Below are positions 7,477-16,596 of a stretch of 33,035 bases of DNA, piece by piece (the stretch's first letter is position 1; each line of letters begins with the position of its first letter). Under the pieces are notes generated by a model. The model saw nothing but the letters and a program-made list of their open reading frames with translations, made no database searches and was not told the origin of the DNA. The position numbers and the translations under genes were made by a program. This DNA comes from Nitrospirota bacterium. Lineage in GTDB: Bacteria > Nitrospirota > Nitrospiria > Nitrospirales > Nitrospiraceae. The stretch covers positions 1-33,035 of the forward strand of contig JAHRHE010000025.1 in assembly GCA_020027965.1 (NCBI GenBank), in the 5' to 3' direction.

Positions 7477-8304
7477 ATGGCAACTTATGCAATTGGCGAT
7501 ATTCAAGGCTGCTTTCAGGCCCTGCAAAAACTGCTGGACCAGACCACATTTGACCCGGCTCAAGACCGGCTGTGGTTCGTCGGGGATCTGGTCAATCGCG
7601 GGCCTGATTCACTCTCGGTGCTGCGGTATGTGAAGGGGCTTGGTCCCTCGGCGGTCGTCGTGCTGGGCAACCATGATCTCCACTTGCTGGCCGTTGCCGG
7701 TGGGTGTGCCAGCCCGCGCCGTACGGACACGTTCCAGGACGTCCTGAGCGCTCCGGATCGTGAGGAGTTGCTGTTCTGGCTTCGACACCAGCGCTTGCTG
7801 CATCGTGAAGACCGGTTCGTGCTCGTCCACGCCGGGCTGTTGCCCCAGTGGACCGCCGAGCAGGCGGTGGATCTGGCTCAACAAGTGGAGCGGGTCTTAC
7901 GTGCTGACGATTATCGGATCTTTCTTCGCGTGCTCTTCGGCAGCCCCCGCGCCCAATGGTCCGATGACCTGACGGGGCTGGCCCGGCTTGCCGCCATCAC
8001 CCATGCGATGACACGGCTGCGAGTTTGTTCAGCAGAAGGAACGATCGACTTCTCCTACAAGGGGTCTCCGGAGACCGCTCCCGGCGGCTTTCTGCCTTGG
8101 TTTGAAATCCCCACCAGGAAGAGTGCCGACGCCACCATCATCTGCGGCCACTGGGCGGCCATGGGATTGCGGATCCAAGACAATCTGCTCGCCTTGGACG
8201 GCGGGTGTGTGGGGGGGCGGGAGCTGGTTGCGGTGCGACTGGAGGATCGACGGCTCTATCGGGTCGCCTGTGCAGGGCCGGCAGAGTCAACCGGACCTGA
8301 GTAG
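7477..8304 (+). CDS. apaH: Bis(5'-nucleosyl)-tetraphosphatase, symmetrical
   Basis: ApaH hydrolyses Ap4A to two ADP and belongs to the metallophosphoesterases. The metal motifs appear in order: GDIQG (7-11), GDLVNRGP (36-43), GNHD (64-67), LVHAG in the middle, and CGHWAA near residue 223. Length (275) and layout match E. coli ApaH. The ATG at 7477 lacks a clear Shine-Dalgarno sequence (CTCTTTGGACT precedes it), so translation may be weak or leaderless. It is 96 nt downstream of queF and convergent with the next gene. Confidence 0.92.
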   Translation: MATYAIGDIQGCFQALQKLLDQTTFDPAQDRLWFVGDLVNRGPDSLSVLRYVKGLGPSAVVVLGNHDLHLLAVAGGCASPRRTDTFQDVLSAPDREELLFWLRHQRLLHREDRFVLVHAGLLPQWTAEQAVDLAQQVERVLRADDYRIFLRVLFGSPRAQWSDDLTGLARLAAITHAMTRLRVCSAEGTIDFSYKGSPETAPGGFLPWFEIPTRKSADATIICGHWAAMGLRIQDNLLALDGGCVGGRELVAVRLEDRRLYRVACAGPAESTGPE

Positions 8305-8344
8305 ATCGTCGTAAACCAGGGAGGAGCGGATCGGCCGGACGGCG

Positions 8345-8842
8345 TCAAGCCAGCGCTGCAATCAGCACGGCGAGCCAGGCGATGCCGAACAGGAGGGGCG
8401 AGAAAAGCAGGTACCATCGAGAGGACACAGCCCCAAAGACCCGCATGATCGGCCGGGCGCGCTGCTGGTACTCACCCGTATCGAGAATGGAAAAGCGCGG
8501 GTCGTCTGGATATCGGGCTCGAAGCTCCTGGAGTTTCAGTTGCCAGACGTCCTGAAACAGCGCGGTTCGCCCGATCGAAAACATCCAGATGAAGCAGAAC
8601 ACGGCTCCCGCAAGGTAGACATACCACCGCTCCCTGGTTATCCCGCCGGACAGATTGACCGCTGAGACCAATAAGGCATTGACCGCCAGCAGCACCTGGA
8701 GCTTGGCCGTCTTGATCGGATTCTCCTTCGCCCACAAGTCGAGGAGGATCTTATAGGTCTGGTAGTCGCGTTCAGCCTGTTCATTCCGACCGGGCATCGC
8801 AGGACTCCGCAGGTTGGCTCTGGGCGCACTCCGACTGGGCAT
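8345..8842 (-). CDS. Small integral membrane protein, function unknown
   Basis: This protein of up to 165 residues has a polar N terminus with an AERDYQTYKILLDLW helix. Three likely membrane segments follow: LLAVNALLVSAVNLSG (about 50-65), YVYLAGAVFCFIWMFSIG (about 74-91), and LLFSPLLFGIAWLAVLIAALA at the end. The layout loosely recalls RipA-type small membrane proteins, but no family is claimed. The start is ambiguous because a 45-bp tandem duplication has copied the ribosome site and start codon: ATG at 8842 and ATG at 8797 both follow a GGAG box. The inner start gives 150 residues. It converges with apaH. Confidence 0.55.
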   Translation of the reverse strand: MPSRSAPRANLRSPAMPGRNEQAERDYQTYKILLDLWAKENPIKTAKLQVLLAVNALLVSAVNLSGGITRERWYVYLAGAVFCFIWMFSIGRTALFQDVWQLKLQELRARYPDDPRFSILDTGEYQQRARPIMRVFGAVSSRWYLLFSPLLFGIAWLAVLIAALA

Positions 8843-8875
8843 CGCGAGACTCCGGAATCGGGCTCGGGTTGCCGA
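8786..8875. repeat. 45-bp tandem duplication covering a start codon
   Basis: Units 8786-8830 and 8831-8875 begin CCGACCGGGCATCGC and CCGACTGGGCATCGC. The period of 45 bp keeps frame, so the encoded N terminus repeats every 15 residues (MPSRS..., MPGRN...). Each unit carries a GGAG box and ATG on the minus strand. Confidence 0.7.
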
Positions 8876-8969
8876 AGGATAGAGGAACCGCCCCCGGCCG
8901 TCAAGCGCTTCTGGATGCGGCGGTCACATTCCAGATTCGAGCGGTTGAGAACTGAGCGGGAAGGCCTTT

Positions 8970-8993
8970 CCTTCGACAGACTCAGGACAGGTT
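8970..8993. repeat. Dispersed-repeat word (TTCGACAGACTCAGGACAG)
   Basis: CCTTCGACAGACTCAGGACAGG matches, from memory, a short repeat (TTCGACAGGCTCAGGACAG type) seen in intergenic regions of many bacterial genomes. It sits just downstream of the panB stop. Only one copy was seen in this window. Confidence 0.4.
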
Positions 8994-9004
8994 TCAGCGG
9001 CCTG

Positions 9005-9792
<788 letters not shown>

Positions 9793-9793
<1 letters not shown>

Positions 9794-10686
9794 CAGCTCA
9801 ATTCCGCCTTGGTGAGAATTTCGGGGAGGCGATCGACAGCCTTGATCGCCATGATGTGCACCCCATCGCAGTGAGGCCGCACTGCCTTGATCGTGCGCAC
9901 GGCAATCTCCACCCCCACGTCCAGGGCGTGCTTGTCTCCGGCTGAGCGCAGCTCGGCAATCATCGCGTCCGGCACCGAGACGCCCGGAATATTGGCGTTG
10001 AGAAACGCCGCCATCTTGCCGGAGCGCAACAAGAGAATGCCGGCCAGCACCTTCACCTTGAGCTTGCGCACCCGCTGCATGAACGTGCTGAATACGTCCG
10101 GATGATAGATGGCCTGCGTCTGAAAAAATTGAGCCCCTGCGTTCACCTTGGTTTCGAATTTCACCAGCATGGGGCCCATCGGGTCCGCCTCGGGCGTCAC
10201 GGCCGCGGCGATCGTGAAGTCGGTGGCACCATCCAGCTTGTTGCCGGCCAGGTCCCTCCCGTTGTTCATCCCTTGCACCAGTTGCATGATCTGCACGGAA
10301 TCCAAATCATACACCGGCTTGGCGTCCTTATGGTCGCCCACCGTTGGATAATCGCCGGTGAGACAGAGAATGTTACGAATGCCCAACAGGTGCGCGCCGA
10401 GCAGATCCGATTGAATCGCCAGGCGGTTCCGATCACGGCAGGTGATCTGCATGACCGGATCGTGGCCCATCTCATACAGCAACCGGCAGATCGAGAGCGA
10501 GCTCGCCCGCATCACGGCGGCCGTGTTATCCGTCACGTTGACGGCGTGGACGCGCCCCAACAGGCCCTTGGCGTTGTCGAGCAACGCCGAGACATTGGTG
10601 CCCTTCGGAGGGTTATACTCCACCGTGACGGCGAACTCGCCCCGGTCCAGGACTTCTTTTAAGCGCCTAGGCCCGTCGCCCATCAC
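9793..10686 (-). CDS. metF: Methylenetetrahydrofolate reductase, catalytic-barrel-only form
   Basis: This 297-residue protein matches the MTHFR TIM-barrel. Recognisable parts are FAVTVEYNPPKG at the N terminus, NVTDN, a D-R-N segment (TCRDRNRLAIQSDLLG), the RNILCLTGDYP flavin-loop segment, and QTQAIYHPDVF. MetF reduces methylene-THF to methyl-THF for methionine synthesis or, in some lineages, the Wood-Ljungdahl route. It ends without the C-terminal zinc domain seen in some long MTHFRs; a small protein resembling that domain is encoded at 6245-6493. Two ATGs lie in tandem at the start. It lies 63 nt after folD and overlaps panB. Confidence 0.88.
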
Positions 10687-10749
10687 GTCTCCAAAACGTG
10701 GTCAGTGGTTAGGGGGATGTCGTCTTACGATTGGCCATTGACCGCTTTT

Positions 10750-11610
10750 CTACCCAACGCCGGCGAACCGCTTGGCCGAGTCGAGGGTGTTCTCCAACAG
10801 CATGGCAATCGTCATGGGGCCGACGCCGCCCGGAACCGGCGAGATCCAGCTTGCCTTCTCGCTCACCGGCCCGAAATCCACGTCCCCCACGAAGGCCCCG
10901 TTCTCCAGCCTGTTTACACCGACGTCCACCACCACCGCACCGTCCCGAACCATATTCGCTGTCACGAACTTGGCCTTGCCGATCGCGACCACCAGGATTT
11001 CCGCCTCGCGGCAGACTGCGGGCAAGTCACGGGTCTTGGAGTGGCAGACCGTGACCGTGGCATGCCGGTGCATCAGCAAGAGGGCCGCCGGCTTGCCTAC
11101 AATATTGCTCCGGCCCACCACCACCGCCCGCTTCCCCTCGATCGCCACCCCCGTGGATTCGATCATCTTGATGACGCCCTTGGGCGTGCAGGGCGTGAAC
11201 ATGGGCACACCCTCCACGAGGCGTCCCATATTGTAGGGATGGAAGCCGTCCGCGTCCTTCAGCGGCGACACCGCATCCAGGATGACCTTGCTGTCGATCT
11301 GCTTGGGCAGCGGGAGCTGGACCAGGATCCCGTGGATCTTCGGATCGGCGTTGACCTTCTCGATCAACGCCAGCAGTTCGGCCTGGGTGGTGGAGGTCGG
11401 CAGTTTGTGCTCATCCACGTAGATGCCGGCCGCATCACAGGCCTTCTCTTTGTTCTTCACGTACAGTTTGGAGGCCGGGTCGTCCCCGACCAGGATCGCC
11501 GCCAGCCCTGGCCTGATTGCCGTTTGGGCGTGCAATTCCGCGACGTCTTTGGCGATGCGCTCCCTGATGCCCTGCGCCAGCGCCTTGCCATCAATCAATC
11601 GTGCCGCCAC
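10750..11610 (-). CDS. folD: Bifunctional methylene-THF dehydrogenase / methenyl-THF cyclohydrolase
   Basis: FolD interconverts methylene-, methenyl- and formyl-THF using NADP. The 286-residue length is normal. Family signatures are visible: VGDDPASKLYVKNKEKAC (catalytic Lys in the YVxxKxKA motif), GILVQLPLP, KDADGFHPYNMGRL, VVGRSNIVGKPAALLL (the nucleotide-binding loop), and PVPGGVGPMTIAMLLENT at the C terminus. It is the first gene of folD-metF-panB. The upstream gap holds a large imperfect dyad rather than an obvious promoter. Confidence 0.96.
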   Translation of the reverse strand: MAARLIDGKALAQGIRERIAKDVAELHAQTAIRPGLAAILVGDDPASKLYVKNKEKACDAAGIYVDEHKLPTSTTQAELLALIEKVNADPKIHGILVQLPLPKQIDSKVILDAVSPLKDADGFHPYNMGRLVEGVPMFTPCTPKGVIKMIESTGVAIEGKRAVVVGRSNIVGKPAALLLMHRHATVTVCHSKTRDLPAVCREAEILVVAIGKAKFVTANMVRDGAVVVDVGVNRLENGAFVGDVDFGPVSEKASWISPVPGGVGPMTIAMLLENTLDSAKRFAGVG

Positions 11611-11635
11611 AAGACCCTCCGCATTCGAAGGTTCA

Positions 11636-11723
11636 GGTTAAGGCTGAGGTTGAGAATGAATATAGATCGTGCCCCGTTATTGCTTAACGGAACTTAAGGA
11701 TTCCCTCAGCCTCGACCTTAACC
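11636..11723. repeat. Imperfect palindrome upstream of folD
   Basis: Arms 11636-11654 and 11705-11723 are complementary at 16 of 19 positions (GGTTAAGGCTGAGG type), with a small CCGTT/AACGG hairpin inside the loop. It lies in the gap between the divergent folD and beta-propeller genes; I see nothing else definite in that roughly 305-base gap. Confidence 0.6.
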
Positions 11724-11915
11724 TTATCCAAAGCGCTGCACAATACCAGGGCCTCTGAATCGAAGTCAACGTTTTGCGTTCCTCCAACCGCTTCCTTGAC
11801 AGCTCATTTGAGCGTCCAGTACCATGCTGCTCTGAGCCAACGCCTCCCACGCTGGCCCTGCCTGCGCCCGGCGCAGAAGTCACCTTGTAAAGCCCACGAC
11901 AGAGAGCCCCACGTG

Positions 11916-12911
11916 ATGCTTCTGCACAGCCTCACACAGAGAGACGCCCCGCTGTGGGTTCAGCGGGTCGTGCTGGCTAGCCTCGGCATTCTGTTCAGCC
12001 TGCTGGCGATAACCCCGGCGGATGCCCTGCAGGTCACCGACCTTCAGACTCCCTACGGATTCCTGGCCGATGCGTCCGGAGACGAGTACTTCATCTCCAA
12101 CGTCAATGGTGAGCCGGAGGTCAAGGACAACAACGGGTTCATCACCAAATTGGACCCCTCCGGGAAAGTCCTCAATTTGCGATTCATCGCCGGCGGGGAG
12201 GGAAACACGACCTTGCATGCTCCCAAGGGCATGGCCATTGTGGACCAGATCCTGTACGTCACCGATCTCGACACAGTCCGCGGCTTCGATAAAAGGACCG
12301 GGAAACCGGCGCTCACGGTCTCCTTCAACCGCTACGCAGGCACCTCGCTGGCCGACCTGGCGTACGACGGGCACGGCCTGCTCTACGCCTCCGACACCGA
12401 AGCCAATACGATCTACCGGATTGATACAACCCGCCAGAACGCCATCACCGTCCTGGTGCAGGATGCCTCCTTGGCGGGACCGCGCGGCCTCGCCGTGCAC
12501 CCGAAGACCGGAAACCTGATCGTGGCAAGCTGGCTCAAGGGGAAAATCCTGGAAGTGAAGCCTGACGGGACCATCACCGAGTTGGTCTCGAATTCCTTCT
12601 TCTCATCCCGGTTCAACAACCTCGATGGGATCGATTTCGACGGCATGGGGAACATGTACGTCTCGGATTTTACCGCTGGCAAGATCTGGAGGATGAGGCC
12701 GGACCGCCACTTCGACGTGATTGCGGAGTTCCTATCCTCACCCGCGGACATCGGCGTGGACCGTAAGAATCACCTGATCCTGGTCCCATATCAATACGGC
12801 AACGCGGCCGAGATCAATGGGCTGGGATCGCCGGCCAGATCGGAGAACAAGAAGCGGACCCTGGCCGACTACGGCTTCACCTTTCCGAAGCCGGGGAAGG
12901 AAGGAAAATAG
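11916..12911 (+). CDS. Exported beta-propeller protein (SMP-30/NHL-like)
   Basis: From the ATG at 11916 the protein has 331 residues. The N terminus has a signal peptide: polar residues, then VQRVVLASLGILFSLLAI and a cleavage site near ADA|LQ. The remainder shows repeating propeller blades: GFITKLDPSGKV, GMAIVDQILYVTDLDTVRGFD, DLAYDGHGLLYASDTEANTIYRID, GLAVHPKTGNLIVASWLKGKILEV, and GIDFDGMGNMYVSDFTAGKIWRM. This fits an SMP-30/gluconolactonase-like or NHL-type propeller in the periplasm. No specific enzymatic function can be assigned. An in-frame upstream extension to 11796 exists, but the signal peptide argues for 11916. The next gene starts 9 nt after its stop. Confidence 0.75.
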   Translation: MLLHSLTQRDAPLWVQRVVLASLGILFSLLAITPADALQVTDLQTPYGFLADASGDEYFISNVNGEPEVKDNNGFITKLDPSGKVLNLRFIAGGEGNTTLHAPKGMAIVDQILYVTDLDTVRGFDKRTGKPALTVSFNRYAGTSLADLAYDGHGLLYASDTEANTIYRIDTTRQNAITVLVQDASLAGPRGLAVHPKTGNLIVASWLKGKILEVKPDGTITELVSNSFFSSRFNNLDGIDFDGMGNMYVSDFTAGKIWRMRPDRHFDVIAEFLSSPADIGVDRKNHLILVPYQYGNAAEINGLGSPARSENKKRTLADYGFTFPKPGKEGK

Positions 12912-12920
12912 GCCAGGCTG

Positions 12921-13649
12921 ATGAGCAAATGCGTCTACTGCAAGCAGCGCAAAGGCAAGCGGCCATGCCCGGCCCTCGGTGGCCTCATCTGTAGCCAGTG
13001 CTGCGGCGAGCATCGGGTGGTTCGCATCTCGTGCCCCTCAGACTGCGTGTATCTGGATGCCAGCAGCGACTATCAGCAGAAGCGGGTCGGCGAGCGGTTC
13101 GCGCAGCAGCGGAAAGAATTCTACAAGGAGCTGTTCGAACTGGGCGGCGAGAAAGCCGCAGCGCTGTTTAACCTGATCGAAGTGGTCACCTTCAGCTATT
13201 TTCACGACCGGCGCAACGCGCAGGACGGCGAGGTGATCGCGTCCCTCCAGTCGCTTCGCCGGACCCTCAGCCCGCTCCACATCCCGGCGGCCCCTCCGCC
13301 GGTCTTCGCCGAACTCCTGAAGAAAGAATATGAGGCATTCACCAAGCAGCAGGGACAGGCCCAATCGGCGCAGCAGACCCTCGATCAGCAGGCGGCCGCC
13401 GAGGTGCTGGACCGCGCGCTCAAGTTCGTGACCGAGTTTTCAGGCCCGGGCTTGCAGTCTCAGCGCTTCCTGACCGGCCTCATCGGTTACATTCGATCGC
13501 ACCATCCCGAGGTGGCCGAACAATTGGCCAAACCACACGAAGGCGGCCGCATCATCCTCCCCGGCCAATTCACGCCCGGCCAGGTGGAGCCCGTCGGTCA
13601 TTCGCACCCCGGCCCCCAGCACGCGCACCACCACCCCCACCGCCACTGA
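12921..13649 (+). CDS. Cys-rich N-terminal metal-binding protein with His-rich tail, function unknown
   Basis: This 242-residue protein opens with a dense metal-binding region: C4, C7, C16, C24, C27, C28, H31, C38 and C42, enough for two zinc or iron sites. A helical region rich in Gln and Ala follows (about 60-180), including VGERFAQQRKEFYKELFELGG. The C terminus ends in HAHHHPHRH, a possible metal-binding tail. I recognise no named family. It lies 9 nt after the propeller gene and is probably cotranscribed. Its last 90 bp are duplicated, in degenerate form, about 1.66 kb downstream. Confidence 0.7.
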   Translation: MSKCVYCKQRKGKRPCPALGGLICSQCCGEHRVVRISCPSDCVYLDASSDYQQKRVGERFAQQRKEFYKELFELGGEKAAALFNLIEVVTFSYFHDRRNAQDGEVIASLQSLRRTLSPLHIPAAPPPVFAELLKKEYEAFTKQQGQAQSAQQTLDQQAAAEVLDRALKFVTEFSGPGLQSQRFLTGLIGYIRSHHPEVAEQLAKPHEGGRIILPGQFTPGQVEPVGHSHPGPQHAHHHPHRH

Positions 13650-13759
13650 ACTACCGGAAGGCGTCAGTCGTCATTCGTCAATCGTGGGAAGCTCAGAGAC
13701 AGAAGCATCATTCCAGAATATCTCGAACTGAAATGACTCCCGACTCTGTTTCAGCGTCT
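13561..13759. repeat. Long direct repeat, copy 1
   Basis: This segment matches 15225-15396 at high identity. It covers the last roughly 90 bp of the Cys/His gene and about 110 bp of 3' flank. Shared stretches include CCGGCCAATTCAC, CACCACCACCCCCACCG and TCGTCATTCGTCAATCGTGG. Copy 2 lacks about 27 bp in the coding part. The copies bracket an island of 1.5 kb. Confidence 0.9.
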
Positions 13760-13781
13760 TCTCTCGTCTCTTCCCCTTTTC

Positions 13782-14537
13782 TCAGACCGACGAGCTGTCC
13801 ACATCGATGGCCTCGAATCCAGGTCGGACCAGCGCTCGTGCGTCAGGGAAGAGTTTCTCCACGCCCCTGCGGAGCCGGTCGAGATGCACCATCAGATCGA
13901 GGACCTCATTGCCCGGAGCGCGCAGGTGTTTGCGTACCACGTCCCAGGCCGCAATTGAACGGTCTATGCCGATCAGGGCGATCTTGGCCTGGGCAACAGA
14001 GTCACAGGGGATGTCGTCCCCGATCTCAGGTTGGTCCTCTGAGTCGCTTCGAATCGCTCTCAGGAGTTTAATGTAGATCTGGTGTTGATACCAGCGGATG
14101 ACTTCCATTGCATCTTGCAAACCGACCCCGGCTCGGCCGGTATGCTTACCGTCCGCCATTCCGCTGTCGAACCACTCCTCAACTATCTCTGCGTAGCGCT
14201 TGGCCATGCGACAGCACTCGTGGTTCCGCGCTTCTTCTGTGCGCTTTTCGTCCTCAGCTAGCTCCTCACCGGTGACCGCATCCAGATCAACGCCCAGCTG
14301 CTCCGCTCGCTCCCGTAAGAGATCCCCCGCCACCCGCAGACTGTCGGTCAGGTGCCGCCAAAACTCGGCATTCGAGATGTCAGACACATCCTGGCCGCCA
14401 CCCTCCTCTTTCATCATCGCAAAGGTCAAGCAGCGTGACGTGACCGGGCACCGTTCACACCACCGGTCACAGTAGTTATAGATGCCCGGGGTGAATCGAC
14501 CGCTGCCAGCCAGCTTTAGGAGGTCGTCCTTGTCCAT
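13782..14537 (-). CDS. Hypothetical protein with N-terminal CX3CX2CX5C motif
   Basis: This 251-residue protein has no family I recognise. Near the N terminus C23-x3-C27-x2-C30-x5-C36 (YCDRWCERCPVTSRC) could bind zinc or an Fe-S cluster, and a CC pair occurs near residue 107. The spacing C-x3-C-x2-C matches radical SAM enzymes, but the rest is strongly helical and charged and shows no SAM-binding glycine motif, so that reading is unlikely. It ends ...DVDSSSV. The gene is inside the direct-repeat island, on the opposite strand to the preceding genes, and is likely accessory. Confidence 0.6.
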   Translation of the reverse strand: MDKDDLLKLAGSGRFTPGIYNYCDRWCERCPVTSRCLTFAMMKEEGGGQDVSDISNAEFWRHLTDSLRVAGDLLRERAEQLGVDLDAVTGEELAEDEKRTEEARNHECCRMAKRYAEIVEEWFDSGMADGKHTGRAGVGLQDAMEVIRWYQHQIYIKLLRAIRSDSEDQPEIGDDIPCDSVAQAKIALIGIDRSIAAWDVVRKHLRAPGNEVLDLMVHLDRLRRGVEKLFPDARALVRPGFEAIDVDSSSV

Positions 14538-14678
14538 GATGCCGACCAGTTATCCTTATTCATGGCGCGATCCGGCTGTCAGGTGAAGCAACGACCCGAT
14601 TACGTTCCTGGAATCCTTTTCCTGTACGCTCGCCTCACTGTGCAGATTGACTGCGTGGGCGACGTGCCGGGAACACGG

Positions 14679-14888
14679 TTACTGATTCCAAAACTCTCGC
14701 AATGAATACCCGGCTTGTTTGAGAATCTTGGCCAGGGTAGGGCGATCAATTTCTTTGCCCGGATGCACGGCAACGGTGATCTGACGGCCGTCAGGATGCC
14801 CCCAGATGCGGTGGCTGCCGCCTTCGTGACGAAACTCGGACCACCCACGTCCACGCAAAAACGCGAGAAGGTCCTTCAGCTTCGCCAT
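14679..14888 (-). CDS. hicA: HicA-family mRNA interferase toxin
   Basis: This 69-residue protein has the HicA (YcfA) dsRBD-like fold signature: KLKDLLAFLRGRGWSEFRHEGGSH, the catalytic His26 in GGSHRIW, a strand ITVAVHPGKEI, and TLAKILKQAGYSLREF. HicA toxins cleave mRNA and are neutralised by HicB. The gene overlaps the 3' end of the upstream partner by 13 nt, the arrangement expected of a coupled toxin-antitoxin pair. It belongs to the direct-repeat island. Confidence 0.85.
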   Translation of the reverse strand: MAKLKDLLAFLRGRGWSEFRHEGGSHRIWGHPDGRQITVAVHPGKEIDRPTLAKILKQAGYSLREFWNQ

Positions 14889-15151
14889 AGAGAAATGGCG
14901 TAGACTTCATTCCTGCCTTGGGACTTGCGTGGTGGTGGAAGGGGCAGGCCGCGTTCAATCAAGCATTCCAGGTGACTTTGAATGGCCCGGTACAATCGCC
15001 GCCGAGTCCGCTCCTTCGTACTGTCCATCGCCAAGACGGGCAATCCGACCGGCCAGGCAGACCACGTGCCTTTGCCCCGATGCCAGCGAATGGGGTACTG
15101 GTAACGGGCAAGGAGAGCAGAGGGTGCCGTTTGTGAAGCAGTTGCTCGCAT
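14876..15151 (-). CDS. hicB: HicB-like antitoxin
   Basis: About 91 residues from the ATG at 15151, which follows a GAGGA box at good spacing; a GTG at 15157 would add two residues. The core YPIRWHRGKGTWSAWPVGLPVL corresponds to the HicB strand pair ('y.v.i....g.y.a.vP.lPgc'). RTRRRLYRAIQSHLECLIERG is the following helix, and LPLPPP matches the usual P-I-P-x-P. The normal Cys of the 'LPGC' motif is missing. No DNA-binding domain is evident, so autoregulation may be weak. The antitoxin precedes the toxin and overlaps it. Confidence 0.7.
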   Translation of the reverse strand: MRATASQTAPSALLARYQYPIRWHRGKGTWSAWPVGLPVLAMDSTKERTRRRLYRAIQSHLECLIERGLPLPPPRKSQGRNEVYAISLWRS

Positions 15152-15224
15152 GTTCACATCCTCGTCAATCTTGCATTATCTCGTTCATGCAGGTGTGTGT
15201 CAATGCAGAGGCTGCTTCGTCTCT

Positions 15225-15396
15225 CCGGCCAATTCACACCGGGGACAGTGGAACTGTCCGGCCACCACCACCCCCACCGACACGGAACTACCGGAGGACG
15301 CCAGTCGTCATTCGTCAATCGTGGGAAGCTCAGACACAGACGCATCATTCCAGAATTTTTCGAACCGAAATGACTCCCGATCCAGTGTCAGCGTCT
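15225..15396. repeat. Long direct repeat, copy 2
   Basis: This degenerate copy of 13561-13759 is the right boundary of the HicBA island. The copied coding part is shortened and no longer open in frame with a full gene, so copy 1 is the ancestral 3' end. The 255-base gap between hicB and the next gene is mostly this repeat. Confidence 0.9.
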
Positions 15397-15406
15397 CAAA
15401 CTCCTC

Positions 15407-16477
15407 TTACAATCCAAAATAAGAAGTGGCAATCCATCCAAACGCCTTTTCTCCCTCCCCACCTCGCCAATAAGCCACCCCTGAGTGGCTACCTTCACTA
15501 CCTTCCAGATCAGCCCAAATCTCATCAAGACCATCACCGTTGAGGTCCCCGACAGACCTTGGTTTGATATGTGCGTAGTCGTCCTCGCCCAGCACTGAAA
15601 TGATAGAGAAATTACTGTCCAGAACTGCGGCGATCCAGTGGCGGGAGCGCAGCTCCGCGTAGAACGGTGAATCAAGCCGGGCATTTGGATCTAAGGGGTC
15701 TGGCGGAGCATGATAGCTAAGATAAGCTACATACTGAACGCTGTCATGCCTGGTAAAATGTCCCGCGAGAGCGATCAATTCCTTCGGCCGGTGCTTTCCT
15801 CGGATAGCGACTCCCTTAAGGATAGCCGCACGGATTGTCTCCAGAGTCCGTCTGTTCGGCCTTCTCTCCATATTTGCACAAATGCCTTTGCATTCAGGAA
15901 GGTCACGCGCCGCGATAAGGAGCCTTGTATCTGCCATTCTGAGGTCGGCAGCAGGGCGAGCGACCGCGAGGAGTAAATCATCCTCGCCGCCGCTATCGTG
16001 ATGGATCGCATAGCCGGTGATGGTGGCAGTTCCCAACCCAATTGGGGTGCGAACCTTCACATGCTCTCCAATCTGCAACTCAACTGCAGTTGCCACATAC
16101 TCGACGTCGAGGCTCTTATAGACAGAGTCTCCCCAGTAAGGCACCGATTTGTCCCGCGAATCCTCGGGTGAACCCTTGGCTGCTCGCTTGAAGAATGTTG
16201 ACCAGACATCGCGTCGCTCTTCATCGCTTTTGGCCTTTGTAAAGAAAGCTTCTTTCAGGTTCAGTTCGAGATAGATGGTTCCCTTGACTGCACCACCCGG
16301 CGTAAGGCCTTTGAAGAATCGATCGGCCGGACTTTCATCAGCCTGGGTCCAGACTGCTTCGGGGTGTGCCCACGACATCAACAAGACACCAAGCAACACC
16401 ACAATAGCTCTTAGATGATTCAAGCCTGAAGGTGACGTGACCAGCAGATGTATATTGGGCCTGTAGAAAATTGGCAT
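15407..16477 (-). CDS. Exported protein with C-terminal FG-GAP-like segment
   Basis: The protein has up to 356 residues. The hydrophobic stretch LRAIVVLLGVLLMSWAHPEAVW (about 22-43) is a signal peptide, with mature sequence from about TQADESP. The middle is a mixed domain of unknown type. The C terminus (from about residue 305) has SVGDLNGDGLDEIWADLEG, a calcium-binding FG-GAP/VCBS-like repeat. A GTG at residue 13 is an alternative start that gives a cleaner signal peptide. It is convergent with the genes to its left and borders the direct repeat. No function is assigned. Confidence 0.65.
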   Translation of the reverse strand: MPIFYRPNIHLLVTSPSGLNHLRAIVVLLGVLLMSWAHPEAVWTQADESPADRFFKGLTPGGAVKGTIYLELNLKEAFFTKAKSDEERRDVWSTFFKRAAKGSPEDSRDKSVPYWGDSVYKSLDVEYVATAVELQIGEHVKVRTPIGLGTATITGYAIHHDSGGEDDLLLAVARPAADLRMADTRLLIAARDLPECKGICANMERRPNRRTLETIRAAILKGVAIRGKHRPKELIALAGHFTRHDSVQYVAYLSYHAPPDPLDPNARLDSPFYAELRSRHWIAAVLDSNFSIISVLGEDDYAHIKPRSVGDLNGDGLDEIWADLEGSEGSHSGVAYWRGGEGEKAFGWIATSYFGL

Positions 16478-16596
16478 GGGTCTACTGCGGCAAGGGTGGA
16501 GGAGATGGGCAGGAGGACCTCACAATAGCTGGACCTCCCCGCAGTTAGTCACAAGAGTGCTGCGTTGCCCCTTCATATCCACCGCCCACAAATGCC

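Noticed and set aside
13800-13900. Radical SAM signature in the 251-residue protein
   Set aside because: The C-x3-C-x2-C pattern is at residues 23-30 (near 14450), not here, and no SAM-binding motifs or barrel pattern follow. A zinc or Fe-S site is more likely.
16480-16595. A plus-strand gene over 16661-17392
   Set aside because: That frame crosses the structured RNA and the isomerase on the other strand, and its residues are Arg/Asp/Leu-rich in the manner of shadows.
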